Assembly: GCA_963971425.1 (NCBI GenBank)
Contig: OZ020525.1
Span: forward strand, 3,703,560 to 3,767,559
Direction of reading: 5' to 3'
Length of the DNA stretch: 64,000 nucleotides
Source of the DNA: Bryoerythrophyllum caledonicum
Taxonomy: Eukaryota; Streptophyta; Bryopsida; Pottiales; Pottiaceae
Translations under genes and position numbers: made by a program
Notes under the pieces: model-generated
Seen by the model: the letters and a program-made list of their open reading frames with translations, nothing else
What the model was told of the DNA's origin: nothing
Databases searched by the model: none
Part shown: one piece after another, positions 1-12,014 of the stretch
How positions within the stretch are numbered: the stretch's first letter is position 1
Layout: each line of letters opens with the position of its first letter

Positions 1-816
1 TGGCTGTACTTCACGTCGTGCATCGTCTTCATGCCGAAGCTGTTCACCATCCCCGCGTTCCTGCCCGTGCTGGACGACCTCTTCCCGGACCGCATGGCCT
101 CCACGCACATGATCCGCTCCGTGATGCACCCCGCGGATCGCGTCTGGACGCGCGTCCGCAACGTCGAGGCCAAGTACCTGCGTGGCGCCGATCGCCGCCT
201 AGGCGTCCAAATCCGCTACCGTGACCTGAACCCGCAGTTCCAAGCTCTTCACACTATCGTTAACAACCGCGTGTTGCAATGCGCAACACAACACAACATC
301 CTCCCGGATCACAACACAACCACAACATCCTCCGCGACAACCATCTTCGTGACCTCCCTCTTTCCCGATCTGCGAGACTTTCTCTCCGAGCTCTACCCAC
401 CTGCAACCTCAGCCAACGTTGAGACCTTTCAGCTGAGCCAAGGCATGGTGCAGAAGTTTGGGCTCGAAGAAGACGTGCAAGCGCTCTCCGAGGTGATGTG
501 CTTGAGCTTCTCGGACGACTTGCTCGTGACGCCGTTGTCGACGTTCGGCAGCATGGCGCAGGCGTATGGCGCGTTAAGGCCGTATTTTCTCGAGTTTCGG
601 AACAACAAAACTGGCTTGCCGCCCTGCGAGCGCGGCGCAAGCGTGGATCCTTGCCACCAAGGTGTCCAGATGGCATATGTGTGTCCGCGTGATCGCGGCG
701 TGGACGGGAAGGTGATCACTGAGGTTGTCGATGCGATTCGGGCATGTCCTGTTATCGACACTCCGGGTGGAGTGCAGCTCGTCACCACTTCCGATGAGAA
801 CGCTTCGTCTCCATGA
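1..816 (+). CDS. GT37 xyloglucan-type fucosyltransferase, 3' part
   Basis: Open from the first base of the window in frame 1 to a TGA at 814-816 (271 codons), so the 5' part lies outside. The sequence is closely similar to the complete minus-strand gene at 2002-3726: both share PKLF-IPAF-PVL-DLFPD, the GT37 sugar-nucleotide motif (here GVQIRYRD, about residues 69-76) and a PLSTFGSMAQAYG block. Members of this family are Golgi type II membrane enzymes that add fucose from GDP-fucose to cell-wall glycans such as xyloglucan; the acceptor here is not known. It converges tail to tail with its paralogue, 1.2 kb away, so this is a local inverted duplicate pair. High confidence in family, low in acceptor. 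Confidence 0.85.
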   Translation, partial: WLYFTSCIVFMPKLFTIPAFLPVLDDLFPDRMASTHMIRSVMHPADRVWTRVRNVEAKYLRGADRRLGVQIRYRDLNPQFQALHTIVNNRVLQCATQHNILPDHNTTTTSSATTIFVTSLFPDLRDFLSELYPPATSANVETFQLSQGMVQKFGLEEDVQALSEVMCLSFSDDLLVTPLSTFGSMAQAYGALRPYFLEFRNNKTGLPPCERGASVDPCHQGVQMAYVCPRDRGVDGKVITEVVDAIRACPVIDTPGGVQLVTTSDENASSP

Positions 817-2001
817 TAAATATGTACAACAATCTTGAATGAATTTTTACAGAAAATGTTTCATCTCCTTACAACATGTGTGAGATTTTCGGATGGTTAC
901 GAGCTCGTCTGTACTTCACAACTTGGAATCTGATGCTTGAACGTCCGGTTCTTTTTACGAGCTTGATCTTAATAAGCAACATGTTCCATTTGCATAATAC
1001 GCTAGATGTGGATGAACTGTCACTATCTCTTTGATACGAGGACAATGAAAACACTGATGATACACCGTCCTTTACTGACACGTCTCAAGTGCATGGCATG
1101 TTGATGTCGAAGTGGCATTAATGTAATGGTATCTCCACATTTGGTGATGAACAAGCACGTGAAGTCGGTGACTGGAATGATCTTTATCAACAAATTCAGA
1201 CCTTGGATTCCAAAAATTTCAGAGGTGCTTACATGTCACTAAGGTGCCTTTCCAAGTGATATGCAGATGGCGTCACGGCTCAATGCACTACACTAGAATT
1301 GGTATTCAGTGTCAACCACACTAATAGATTTATAAATGCTCTAAGTTAAGGTGAAAATAGTTTAAACAGTTGCGCTCTTAGTACAAATATTCATCAACAC
1401 TAGGATTGGTACTTGTCGTCCCGACGGGGAGAGCGGAGGGTGGTGTGTTAAACTTACGTTTGTATGTTTTGTATTTTAAAACCTATAAGCTCAAATCGAA
1501 TCTAAATTGAATCAAGTACATTCCCCATTGTCATCAACTGACCGGGGCAATCCCAAGTTAAATAAAAATATGTAAATGCAAAAATAAAATTTACCCATTA
1601 TATATGCATTTTCACTTTAAATACCCATTATTTATTTCATATACGTGTTATTGCCTTAGATAACTATCATTTATTTTATGTACCCGAGGTAGTATATTGT
1701 GTAGTTTCAATATGTTGGAAATTATGGTTTTATTTTTCTATTTTTGATACATAATAAAATTTTAAAACTCAATAAGCCAAATTTGAATAAAAGGGCACTA
1801 TAAAGGATTCCTCCAAAGGGCACATATGGAGGATTCTTTCAAAGTTCACATTCAATTCAAAAGGCACATTTGATTCAAACGGCAATTCCAAAGGTCACGT
1901 GACCTAGAGCGGCGGACGGACAGACTGTCGCCTATTATAGAGGTAGATTCCGCCGATCATACTCTACAGATATGGTACACATGGACTCTTAATCTCGAGA
2001 C
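817..2001. other. Convergent intergenic spacer
   Basis: AT-rich spacer between the 3' ends of the two fucosyltransferase genes. I see no supported ORF, RNA gene or inverted repeat. It presumably holds both 3' UTRs. A short direct repeat of the form AAAGGGCAC / AAAGGCAC with GATTC occurs around 1,793-1,890. Confidence 0.5.
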
Positions 2002-3726
2002 CTAGTCGTCAGTGATCAACTGTATCCCATATTTCGCGTCCAGCTTCAGACAATCCTTCAAGTAAGGAAGCTTTGACAACACCCACTGCTTGTCCAACTC
2101 CGGATCATGGGGGCAATTGTACACAAAGTCCGGCAGCTGGTAACACACATCCCTCGTCTGCGCGCGCGCGCACGCCATCTCGCTCGCGGGCCTGATGTCG
2201 ATAAACCACGGCAACAGGCCGCCATAGCCCTGCGCCATTCCGCCAAACGTGGACAGCGGCGTCACAAACAAGTAATCCGCAAAACTGAGGCAGATGATCT
2301 CGGTGAGCGCCTGCTTGTCTTCCTCGATGTTGAAGTGCTGCTCCTTCCCGCGCGTGACCTGGATGATGGACACGTCCTCCATCTCAGGTGGGTTGCGGAT
2401 GTACGTTTCCCCCAGCGCGTCGTGGAGGCTGGGATACAGAGACGCGATGAAGACTGACGTTTGTGTTTTTCGCGTCTGGTTGACAGCTTTGGTCGCGCCG
2501 GGTTCGGGGAGGAGGTGATTCTCCAGCGCGCATTTCGTCACGCGGTCGATGATGAGCTGGTGCGTGACGTTGAACTCTTTCTCGCCGTCGCGGTAGCGCA
2601 CCTGGAGGCCGACGCGGCGGTCGGCGTGGCGGAGGTAGAGGGAGTGGACTTGGTCGATGCGGCGCCAGATCTCGTCCGAGGGGAGGAATGCGGAGCGGAG
2701 GAGGTGAGTCAGGGCGAGTTTGTCCGGGAAGAGATCCTCCAGGACGGGCCGGAACGCCGGGATGGCGAACAGCTTCGGCAGGAAGTAGAAGCAGCCATTA
2801 ATGTGCACCCAGGGGACGAGGTGGTAGAACGCTTGCTCCGTGGAGCAGAAGAAGCGTTGCCCTGGTTGGCACATCTGGTCGTTCGCGACCAGCGCATAGA
2901 TGGAGGATTGCACCGGGTGATGCGACGTCAGCGCGGCGTCGAGCTGAGCGTAGAATGCGTCCTTGGGAGCCCAGAAGCGTTTTCCTCCCGGGGCGTACTC
3001 GGGCGTCACCTTCGACTGCGGGTCAAACAGCCACGTAGAGCCCTCGAACGGCTCGCACAGAATGCCCGGGACCAGCACGTCCGCCGCGGTCAGGAACACG
3101 CGCTGCGTCAGAATCGCGTACAGCAGCGACGACACCATGGACAGCATCTTGTTGCCCAGCCCCGCGCCGGGGGCAGTCCCGGCCACCAAGAATCTGCACT
3201 TGGTGGTGTTCCCCCGGGACGTGAAATACTCCACCAGGTCGCCGCCCACGCTCTGCGTGCACACGCGGTGCAGGGTCTCGTACTCCCGGAAAACATCCTC
3301 CCATTGCGCGTTCGGGGCCGCGTCCGCAACGAGGCGCCGGAGCGCGTACAGCGGCTGGAGCTCCGTGCGCGCGCGGCAGGAGTGCTGCGCCTGCCACTGC
3401 TGCCTCGCCTTGCGACTGAACGTGGTGTCGCGTCCGTCGGCCGCGACCGCCGTGGCGCGCTGGAGCGCGGCCAGGAGCGCGGGCACGTCGGGGATAGAGA
3501 TATCAGGGGCTGTGGCGGGCAGCGTGAAGGTGGTGGCGTGCTCTTCTCGGTCTAGTGGCGACCAGAATGCGGAATACCTTGGAGCTGTGGAGAAGAGGAT
3601 GAGCGCCACCACCGCGGAGAGGAGCACGACGATGGAGACCACTTTCGCGGAGACGTACCGCGACGGCACTCCCGGCGGCGTCCATTTGAAGCCACTACGC
3701 AGCAATTCTAGCGCTCGGCGGCTCAT
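2002..3726 (-). CDS. GT37 xyloglucan-type fucosyltransferase, complete
   Basis: Single-exon gene of 574 aa starting at an ATG whose 5' end is 3726; no upstream in-frame ATG fits better. A short basic N-terminal tail is followed by one hydrophobic segment (about residues 29-46), as expected for a Golgi type II membrane protein. The catalytic part shows GTAPGAGLGNKMLSMVSSLL (183-202), CEPFEGSTWLF (224-234) and the GDP-fucose motif GLQVRYRD (373-380), all characteristic of plant GT37 (FUT1-like) enzymes. The length matches the family (about 500-600 aa). No frame break is seen. It is the inverted neighbour of the fragment at 1-816. The substrate could be xyloglucan, arabinogalactan or another wall glycan. 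Confidence 0.92.
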   Translation of the reverse strand: MSRRALELLRSGFKWTPPGVPSRYVSAKVVSIVVLLSAVVALILFSTAPRYSAFWSPLDREEHATTFTLPATAPDISIPDVPALLAALQRATAVAADGRDTTFSRKARQQWQAQHSCRARTELQPLYALRRLVADAAPNAQWEDVFREYETLHRVCTQSVGGDLVEYFTSRGNTTKCRFLVAGTAPGAGLGNKMLSMVSSLLYAILTQRVFLTAADVLVPGILCEPFEGSTWLFDPQSKVTPEYAPGGKRFWAPKDAFYAQLDAALTSHHPVQSSIYALVANDQMCQPGQRFFCSTEQAFYHLVPWVHINGCFYFLPKLFAIPAFRPVLEDLFPDKLALTHLLRSAFLPSDEIWRRIDQVHSLYLRHADRRVGLQVRYRDGEKEFNVTHQLIIDRVTKCALENHLLPEPGATKAVNQTRKTQTSVFIASLYPSLHDALGETYIRNPPEMEDVSIIQVTRGKEQHFNIEEDKQALTEIICLSFADYLFVTPLSTFGGMAQGYGGLLPWFIDIRPASEMACARAQTRDVCYQLPDFVYNCPHDPELDKQWVLSKLPYLKDCLKLDAKYGIQLITDD

Positions 3727-4330
3727 CTCGCACGCATGATCTCACAGAAAACTACCCTAAACGTCACCCAACCAAAATCAGCAAGAGCCTCTGAATTACA
3801 TCTCCCTAAACCCTAAACCTAAACCTACCACCCAAACCTTCCAGTCGTAACTTCTCTAGCAAACAGTCAATCCAACAAAGTACTCTACCCATCCACTACC
3901 CATCACTCGCGATGCTTAATCCAACTGAGCCCTACAAATTCGAGTTCGAAACCCGAGCCTAACTTGTCCATCGTCAATCTGAAACACTAGTCATAAGTCG
4001 GACGAAGAAGAAAACCTAAACTCATCCGAAATCCAAACACATCCTCCAACCTCACTGCAACAACAGAGCTCGCCTGCTAACTAAATCATCTCCTCTGAAG
4101 CGCCTCTAAACTTCCGCAATCCGCCACTAGCTGAATCCGCAATCCGCAATCTAAACTTCCGCAATCCGCAATCTAAACTTCCGCAATCCGCAAATCAAAG
4201 ATCTAACCCCGAAGCTAACTTGTCAATCGTCAATGCGAAACACTAGTCACAAGAACGATCGAAACCATGAATCCAAATACTAGAAAGCATGCATTCAAAC
4301 GTACTACTCACCTGATACGCGGCTCGCGCG
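3727..4330 (-). promoter_or_regulatory. 5' leader with telo-box and probable leader intron
   Basis: Upstream of the fucosyltransferase start. Two abutting CCCTAAA telo-boxes followed by degenerate copies lie at 3804-3826; such boxes are common in plant promoters and leaders. On the minus strand a consensus donor (CAG|GTGAGTAG) lies near 4,314 and an acceptor-like GCGAG lies directly before the ATG, so a leader intron of roughly 0.6 kb is likely. Inferred, not proven. Confidence 0.4.
4107..4193. repeat. 22-bp tandem repeat (AATCCGCAATCTAAACTTCCGC)
   Basis: About three to four imperfect copies of a 22-bp unit built on CTAAACTTCCGCAATCCGC, within the probable leader intron of the fucosyltransferase gene. 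Confidence 0.7.
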
Positions 4331-4696
4331 CGCACTGAAGCTCCCGCAGACCGCTCGGATAAGAACGAGACCAGGATTCATCGACGGTCCGATAGATTCA
4401 TCGCAGTGTTCTGAGGGGGGTTTTACACTATGTGGAGAACTCCACCGGCCGGTCAAGAAGTCTCAACCAAGACATGGTTATTTGAGGCGAGCGGTGGATG
4501 TTGGACAAGACAAAAAAAGAATAAAGTAATGTATGAAGAAGTCTTGACGGGTTAGTACAGTAGTGCAAACACTCAACGGTGAAGTCCACTGGCCAACTTC
4601 ATAAGGTGAAGACCCCGATGAACTTCACCGCCAAGAAAGTTTATGCTAGCCAATGGAAACCACAATTTCTAATGGTCCCCATGGACATATTATGTA

Positions 4697-7479
4697 CAAT
4701 AGGGTGACATTCAAATTGGCCGTTTAGTAGTTCCAGGGATAGTGTCCTACACTGCTGCCAACTTTGACACCCTCCCCAAAGCTAAGAAATTGTTATTTTA
4801 CCATGAAAATTTGGGGACAGCATCATCTTTATGTTGAAAACATGCATACCAAATTTCAAGTCCAGGAGACTCATACAAAAAAACTTATGCAAGATCTACC
4901 AACATGGCATAGCTGTGAGAAAAGTGTCACAGCTGCCAACTTTGACACCCTCCCAAGAATTGAGGAAATTTTTTTTGCCCATGAAATTTTTGGAGCAAAA
5001 ACATTTTTATGTTGTTTGCATGTGTGGAAAATTTCAAGTCCAAAAGACCCATACAAAAAATAATATTCCAAATCTACCAACATGTGTAGTTTTGAGAAAC
5101 AAAGGGGAAAACCATTTTACTACTTCCAACTTTGACGCCCTCCTTAGGATTGAGTTTTTGTTGATACATAATGAAATTTTTGGCACAAGATCATCTCTAC
5201 GCTGGTAACATGTGGGATAAATTTCAAAGCCAAAAGACATACATAAAAAAAGTTATTCCATATCTATCAACATGTGTAACTATGATAAACAATTTGAAGG
5301 TCATATTGAAAATGTCAAAATATCTTTGACACCTCATGCTTTTTCATTGAACTCAATCATGTGAGTAAGCCACCAAACATAAATGCTTCTCAAAAAGATC
5401 AATAACATCTAAATGAAGAAGTGAAGAGGTGTTCCATGCAGAAGAATCCACTTGGCCATAAAGTGTGCATTAGACACAATGTGACAAATTTTTTCTTCTA
5501 AATATCTATTGAACACTATGTAAAGGGAATGGTGTGTGTGATTTGTGATAGACTGAATGTTGAGACAATCCTCAAAACAGAGAGTGTTGTATTGTGGGAT
5601 GCATGAGTGTTGATTCACATTGGGCATACATGATGAGTGATTAAGAGCAAAACGATTTTTCATGTGTGCATATGGGCTTGTGTTTTGGCGACCCTTCTCT
5701 CTCCTCTCTGCTCCAGCGCCTTGACTCCCTTCTCTCCCCCTTGCTTTGCTCCAGCCCTGTTCTCCTTCCTCTGCCAATTGTCACGTGTCAATCCTGCAAC
5801 CCCCTTTGCTCTGCTCTAGCCCCTTGGCCCCCTTCTCTCCCCCTTGCTCTGCTCTAATCCCTACTCTACTGCTGTAGCTAGCATCACGCACTCTGTAAGT
5901 TTATGATGGCAATTTCAGATGAAATTCGTGCTCGCATCATAGGTTTGAGTGAGGGAGGATTTACAGGAGTTCAAATTGCAGCTACTATTGGAGTTCCTAT
6001 TAGAACAGTTACAAGGTTAGTAAAAACATTTAGAGAAGATGGAACCTACAAGCGCAAACCTTGCGGTGGAAGTCACGCTAAAAAGCTTAGTGATAGAGAT
6101 GTTCATAGTATTGTGCATTACTCAAAAATTCATCGTTGCTCTTCACTTTCAGAGATTACCTATGCATGTCCTACTCAAGTGTGTAGACGTACTATTCAAA
6201 GGGTCTTACATAAAAATGGCATTTTTAGTCGAATTGTAGTCAAAAAACCTTTTTTGACACCTCGTCACATGTCTCAACAATTAGCTTTTGCTCAGAAGTA
6301 CCATGGATGGAGTGCAAAAGAGTGGGAGCGTGTTGTTTGGACAGATGAATCTACTTTTGAAATTGGAAAAAATTCTCGGCAAATTCATGTTTGGAGAAGT
6401 GCATACGAGCGTTATTCATCAAGTTGTCTAGCTCCTACTTTTAAAAGTGGAAGGACTTCTTTAATGATTTGGGGCGCATTTGCCGGAGGACAAAAGTCAG
6501 AACTTGTCTTTATGCCTAAAGGTCAACGTTCTGCTAAAGATTTTATAGAAGTGGTTTACGATGCCAAATTGGTTCATTTCATGGGTCAAATTCCACAAGG
6601 AGTGCTTATGGAAGATGGGGCATCTGTCCATAGGAGCAAAATATGTGAAGAATGGAGACAAAGCCACCTTCTCGAAAAGCTCAACTGGCCTGCAAACTCT
6701 CCCGATCTCAATCCAATCGAGAACGTTTGGAGGATGTTAAAAGATGTTGTGCAACATGGCAATCAATGCCCTAGAAGCTTAGATGTGTTGAAGGTAGTTC
6801 TTGAAAGAGAGTGGAAGTTAGTCAATGGTACAAAGCTCCTTCAACTATGTCATTCTATGCCCTCTAGGTTACTAGCAGTGATTGATGCTAATGGAGGACA
6901 TACACGTTGGTAGATATGGAATAACTTTTTTGTGTCCATCTTTTGGCTTTGAAATTTATCTGACATGTTACCAGCGTAGAGATGATCTTGTGCCAAAAAT
7001 TTCACTATGTATCAACAAAAATTCAATCCTAAGGAGGGCGTCAAAGTTGGAAGTAGTAAAATGGTTTTCCCCTTTGTTTCTCAAAACTACACATGTTGGT
7101 AGATTTGGAATATTATTTTTTGCATGGGTCTTTTGGATTTGAAATTTTTTACACATGCAAACAACATAAAAATGTTTTTGCTCCAAAAATTTCATGGGCA
7201 AAAAAAATTTACTCAATTCTTGGGAGGGTGTCAAAGTTGGCAGCTGTGACACTTTTCTCACAGCTATGCCATGTTGGTAGATCTTGCATAAGTTTTTTTG
7301 TATGAGTCTCCTGGACTTGAAATTTGGTATGCATGTTTTCAACATAAAGATGATGCTGTCCCCAAATTTTCATGGTAAAATAACAATTTCTTAGCTTTGG
7401 GGAGGGTGTCAAAGTTGGCAGCAGTGTAGGACACTATCCCCGGAACTACTAAACGGCCAATTTGAATGTCACCTTATTG
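4697..7479 (+). mobile_element. Tc1-like transposon, copy 1
   Basis: 2,783 bp with TA target duplication at 4695-4696 and 7480-7481. The ends begin CAATA(A/G)GGTGACATTC. The TIRs are very long (about 580 bp: 4697-5278 and 6900-7479). Each TIR contains three spaced copies of a CCAACTTTGAC(A/G)CCCTCC box (near 4,757, 4,933 and 5,127 in the left arm), resembling the IR/DR arrangement of transposase-binding sites in Tc1 elements. A CT-rich stretch with repeated TTGCTCTGCTC (about 5,695-5,870) lies between the left TIR and the transposase gene. Confidence 0.93.
5903..6913 (+). CDS. Tc1-like DD34E transposase, copy 1
   Basis: 336 aa, uninterrupted. The N-terminus is a helix-turn-helix of the paired/HTH type (GFTGVQIAATIGVPIRTV, about residues 19-36) followed by a second DNA-binding half. 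The RNase H-like catalytic core shows VVWTDEST (D148), MEDGASVHRS (D238) and WPANSPDLNPIENVW (E273). Thirty-four residues lie between D238 and E273, giving the DD34E signature of the Tc1 group rather than the DD39D of ordinary plant mariners. The C-terminal codons run into the inner edge of the right TIR. It cuts and joins DNA at TA dinucleotides. It differs from copy 2 at a few residues (e.g. Tyr versus Cys at 87, Leu versus Ser at 187). Confidence 0.95.
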   Translation: MMAISDEIRARIIGLSEGGFTGVQIAATIGVPIRTVTRLVKTFREDGTYKRKPCGGSHAKKLSDRDVHSIVHYSKIHRCSSLSEITYACPTQVCRRTIQRVLHKNGIFSRIVVKKPFLTPRHMSQQLAFAQKYHGWSAKEWERVVWTDESTFEIGKNSRQIHVWRSAYERYSSSCLAPTFKSGRTSLMIWGAFAGGQKSELVFMPKGQRSAKDFIEVVYDAKLVHFMGQIPQGVLMEDGASVHRSKICEEWRQSHLLEKLNWPANSPDLNPIENVWRMLKDVVQHGNQCPRSLDVLKVVLEREWKLVNGTKLLQLCHSMPSRLLAVIDANGGHTRW

Positions 7480-7481
7480 TA

Positions 7482-9147
7482 CAGGCAGCGTGAGTTTTCC
7501 AATCATTGCAAAGAGAAAAGAAGAAACAAGCATGGAGCAGAACCTGGAAAGTTACTAACGCTTGCTAATTGCATTGGTCAGAATCTGCACGGGGGCGAAT
7601 CACTTGACATTCTTGGCCTACGGAGTTTAAATCCAACTCCGGCCAATGTCATCTCCCAACAAACTCTGACGCCAACCTACCAAATCCTGCCACTGGTATA
7701 CTTTCTACGCTCTATGTATCAAGATTTTCTTGCCACTAGTTTTTTAGAATGTGCTCACCCCACACGGTCCTTTATTGCTACTTATTATACTAATCAGTGA
7801 CATCTGGTCGGAGGTTAAGGTTGAACTCACGCAATATGTTGGCAATGACACTCGGAAGTTTTGCGCCACTTGGCACCATTCTTGAGTGCTTTAGAAGGCC
7901 TGTTCGATGATTCCCAACAGATGTCTCCTCCGTTCGACGAATAATTGACGAAAAATTAATCGAGGTTTTAATGTTTAGTCTATCAATCCGTATATTTTAT
8001 CTACAGTATCTAGATAGGCTGGTGGTCAATATTACAAACATTTAACTACAGTAGTTGCATAGTAATCTCACTTTGCAGTTTCAATTGCCATCTCGTATTT
8101 GTCAAAATAATAAGCAAGCTTTTGGATGCTTTTTGCTCGTAGCTTCTTCGAAGCCAAAATCGGGAAGTGCTGGAGGTGCGAATGCTGCATCTTCAAATGT
8201 AAGCGCATCTTTAGTTGGTGCCCCAGCGGGTGATGACCAAGACACCTCGTCTCTTCAGCGCGGTACATTTATCCTGTCCTTTCCCGAGTCTCGACGTCTA
8301 CTGAATGTTGGGAAATGATAAAATAAAATGCATCTTGGCTCATCTTAGATCTGTAAATTGGAACATATCACGTTTTACCGATCATTCATTCTACATTTGA
8401 TGGTGCAATTCTCAAGCTATATCCAGATTATGAGGATGAGAAAGTGTCGCACCTGTATTTAAACAGAGTTTTAACACTGAAACTCTTTTTGTGTATGTGT
8501 GGATGTAGACTGTATAATTAATAGTCGCAAAATCATCGAAGAACAAAAGCAAGAGATAGAGTGAGTAGTTTTTCAACTTCCATCTACCCAAACGTGCAGG
8601 TTGAGATATCACTGAAAGTTTGAATCTCTTCCATGGTATTTACTTTCGTGATGAGACTATACTTTACATTTACTTTGATCACGATCGATAATATTTACTT
8701 GAGTCCTGCACTGTACACACCCAACGCGTATCAGAAGTTTCTCATGTAGCTAAACAAGAAAAAAAGAAACGTGCAGAGCTTCCTTTGCTTGGAAAGGGAA
8801 GAAATCCTGTTCATGTTGGAAACTTGCAGACGAAGAAAGTAGCACCAGCCCCTCGTAAGATTCCAAAATCTAGTTCCTTCGCATTGCTAAATTTAGATGT
8901 TTCCTTTTTCTTCTTCAAAACATTGATCGTTAGTGCAAATCAAGGACTAATTCGTAAGGTTGTGAAACTTGTTCACCGAGAAACTCCGTGATGCAGTGCT
9001 AGAAGATTTAAATGATTGTGAAACGCGATTATTTATTTACTTCCAGTTGACGTTCTGGCAGAATTGAATCTTATGGACGCGATCACGAGTGAAGTTAAAG
9101 GTGATATCCGTGGTATAAAGAGATCTCCTTCGGAAGTCTATGCCGTC
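7482..9147 (+). repeat. Repeat copy A: 5' exons of the unrecognised gene
   Basis: Starts with CAGGCAGCGTGAGTTTT immediately after the TA of Tc1 copy 1 and ends at CTATGCCGTC. Near-identical copies lie at 15,364-17,030 (same direction) and 20,494-22,158 (inverted), with partial inverted copies at about 17,420-18,357 and 18,737-19,502. Confidence 0.85.
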
Positions 9148-12014
9148 TTCTCTCAAGATGGTGAGAGAAGTTGATTTGAAATGCCCCCTTTGCGACTTCA
9201 GTTATGATCGGGACACTTTCGATGTCGGTAGGAATTTTTTCGAGCGGAAGGAAAGTTCCAGTAGCCCCGGAAGCAATCCAGCCAGATGGGATTCCGACCC
9301 TCCGCTAATCACTTCATGGACGCCTGCATATTTTATGTCAGAGTAAGCTCCGAGTTGTGTTGGATCATCAAAACACAATTTTTGTCACTTGGAACTTATG
9401 ATAATATTCTAGACATACTTAAATTTTTCTATTCTGAACTTGAAATTTACCAGGGAGACGGCAACTATAAAACTCGACAGATTATGTCTGCCATTGGACG
9501 GCTTTAAGGACGAGGAACAGCCTGCTGCAGCGGATTTCTCTTTGCTTGATGACTCCTCTCCAAGACGGATGATGAACAATCGAAGCAAGAATGGAGCTTC
9601 CGACTGGGACGACGCCCTAGCAAGCAAGAAATGTACATATTCTGATGAGCGGAATTGCGGCCCTTCTGAGGCATGGGATACTCCACGGCGTCAGGTGAGT
9701 TCAAATATTGCCATACAAGCACGATCTGCCGTTGAATATGTGATACTCAGACGGGTACTAGATTATATCATGGTGTCGCGTTTGGACTCTGCATTGCGTA
9801 TCCTTGTCAGTCTGCGTTCACATGCATGACGAGGTATTGTTTCAATATTTCTCAGGAGAAAGTAGACCTCTCAGTAATTTATAGGAGATCTTGTGCAGGA
9901 AATTAATGATCCTGTTTATTCTCGAGGGAATTCTAGCCAAATGTGTAACCATGATGATGGCAACTCATGGTCGCAGACCGTAACTGGAGGGACGGCAGAA
10001 TACTTGTATGCATAACCTTTCAACCTAATGTTATTCGCAATCATGTAACTTTGTTAGAAGATTACCTAGAAAAGACCTTAATCCTATTCTCGTCGTGTAA
10101 GATATACGGAGGTCAATTAGAGAGCGAGTTGTGTATGTTCAGTTTTAGCGAAGGTACCTCAATGAGCATATTTATAGACTCTTCAGTCAATTTGGGTGAA
10201 AAGAGAGCCAAGCCTTGGCATTACATAGCGAAGTTTGGGTGAGCTTTCTAACATTTGATTTCACATTTGCAGCTCGGATTACCTGACTAGTGACATAGAT
10301 GTATTGCATAATACTTCGCCCCGATATGATGTGATGCAAGGTGATTCATACTCAATCATCTTGTCTAGCAGAAAATTTCATAGGCATGTTGAATTCTGTA
10401 GTAGTTTTCCAACTCTGGGTGGTTTGGTTCGACACGATCATGTTTCAGATAAAGATCAAAGAAGCCATGATATATAAATTGAATGAGTATGAGATATGAT
10501 TGTTTCGTGATGTATGTACAATAACAGCCTGTGTCTTGAACTTCACAAGAAAGGATCTTTCCAGCGAGACGCAAGCGATCATCTCGCCTGAAATTCTTCA
10601 AGACTCGAAGCTAACTTTCTTACCTCAGATTAACAATGGCAAGGAGGACTTCATCATCGTGTGTTTTTCTGACAGCAAGGAATCCCCTAATGTAGATGCG
10701 GATACCATCCATCTCCCGGTCCAGTCAATCAATTACCCTCTACAACTTTTAGGAGCTGTAGAATCTTCTTCAAAAACTGAACACGAAATCCACGGACTCT
10801 TATCCCCTGAGAATCCATTGAACAGGTACTGCTATCTTCCCATCGACTGCTGTAATAGGAATCGTGTTGAAATAGAGAACTCAATAGTTCAAAGTCTGAT
10901 TGAGAAGCTGAAATACTGCTTGCTTGGTGAAAAAAAGGTAGAGGGAGGAATCATGATAATTTGTTATTTTGACGAAGAATTGATACTCATTGAGAAAACA
11001 AAAAGGATGTGTGCAAACACAATCGGCCGAAAAGATATATTTAGTTACTTATTCAAATATTTATGATCATCCTCTAGAATCTCTCCAGATGTCGATGATT
11101 CACGAGCACTTGTGAACGTTTTTACAACAGGTACTCTATTCTAATTTTTCAGACTTCTCTTCAACTCAGGATGTAAATGCTATAGAAGAATCCTGTTACA
11201 TTCTCTCACGAGAAAAACGCTGGAAAATATGACATTTCTCGACTTTGTAGACGATAACATTACGTGTTGAAGACTGTGTAACCTTATAATGAAGTGTTTC
11301 TGATGTGCAGAGAAAACAACAACCACAACACACAACAATTTAACCTTGGGGCGAGAAGACTCACCTTGTGGTACAATTTTGACAAGTAGTCACCAATCTC
11401 GAAAAGAGTATCTTCCTCTTCTGAATTCGGTTAGCAGCCTTAAAAAGAGTACTGAAATTCAATCATGGCAAGCTAAAGAACCTCAGAGTGAAGCGTATCC
11501 TGAATTGCAATCGCCGAAAGCTAGAAGGCCATCTTCAGATTTGTTGTCATTAGAAGGAGAAAAATTTGAAGATAGTTTGGAGCATCATAGCTCGAACAGT
11601 GAGAAAGCAGTCCAATGCTTTTCCTCAAACGTTCTACACAACCATTGTGACGACCATGCCACGGTACAGCATGAAATCATGCACAATGTTGAGGAAAACT
11701 CGCTGGACGCCTGTTACAGTACCCCTTTGAAAGAAGCACCTCGGGAGAATACGAATGGTATGAGCACAACCAAAGAAAAAGTTACGCTACAGAAGCGATT
11801 GAAGTCAGGAGATGCACATGATTATGGGTGCCAAGCTTCTTTCTGTAGTCAGGAAGAGTGCTCGCCAGCATTTCAGCATTATATAGTCCAGGCGGTTCTT
11901 TCTAAACTTCAAAGGCCTGTCTGTTCTTGTGGCTCAAAGCAAGGCAAGTTTCCAGAACATGTGCCCAATAAGAATGTAGACACCGTTCTCTTAAAACTCC
12001 AAAGACCGACATAA
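7500..12014 (+). CDS. Unrecognised multi-exon gene
   Basis: A series of plus-strand coding blocks joined by plausible GT-AG introns. The blocks are about 8,078-8,330 (Ser/Ala-rich), about 9,048-9,158 (DVLAELNLMDAITSEVKG), about 9,175-9,228 (CPLCDFSYDRDTFDV, a CxxC motif), 9,252-9,340, 9,454-9,694 (acidic, Trp-containing), 9,900-10,010, 10,273-10,340, 10,550-10,825 and about 11,350-12,014, which ends in LQRPT and a stop. I do not recognise the protein and no catalytic motif is visible; most of it is polar and probably disordered. The 5' exons lie in the duplicated arm and are repeated elsewhere in the block, while exons after 9,148 occur once. It is either a host gene trapped in the block or one carried by it. 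Exact exon edges and the first exon are uncertain. Confidence 0.45.

Noticed and set aside
260..676. ORFs opposite the GC-rich fucosyltransferase genes (also 2,461-3,739)
   Set aside because: Antisense shadows of GC-rich coding sequence, without motifs of their own.
4764..5208. ORFs of 99-125 aa in the Tc1 TIRs
   Set aside because: They lie entirely in inverted terminal repeats, mirror one another at both ends of each copy and lack motifs; chance openings.
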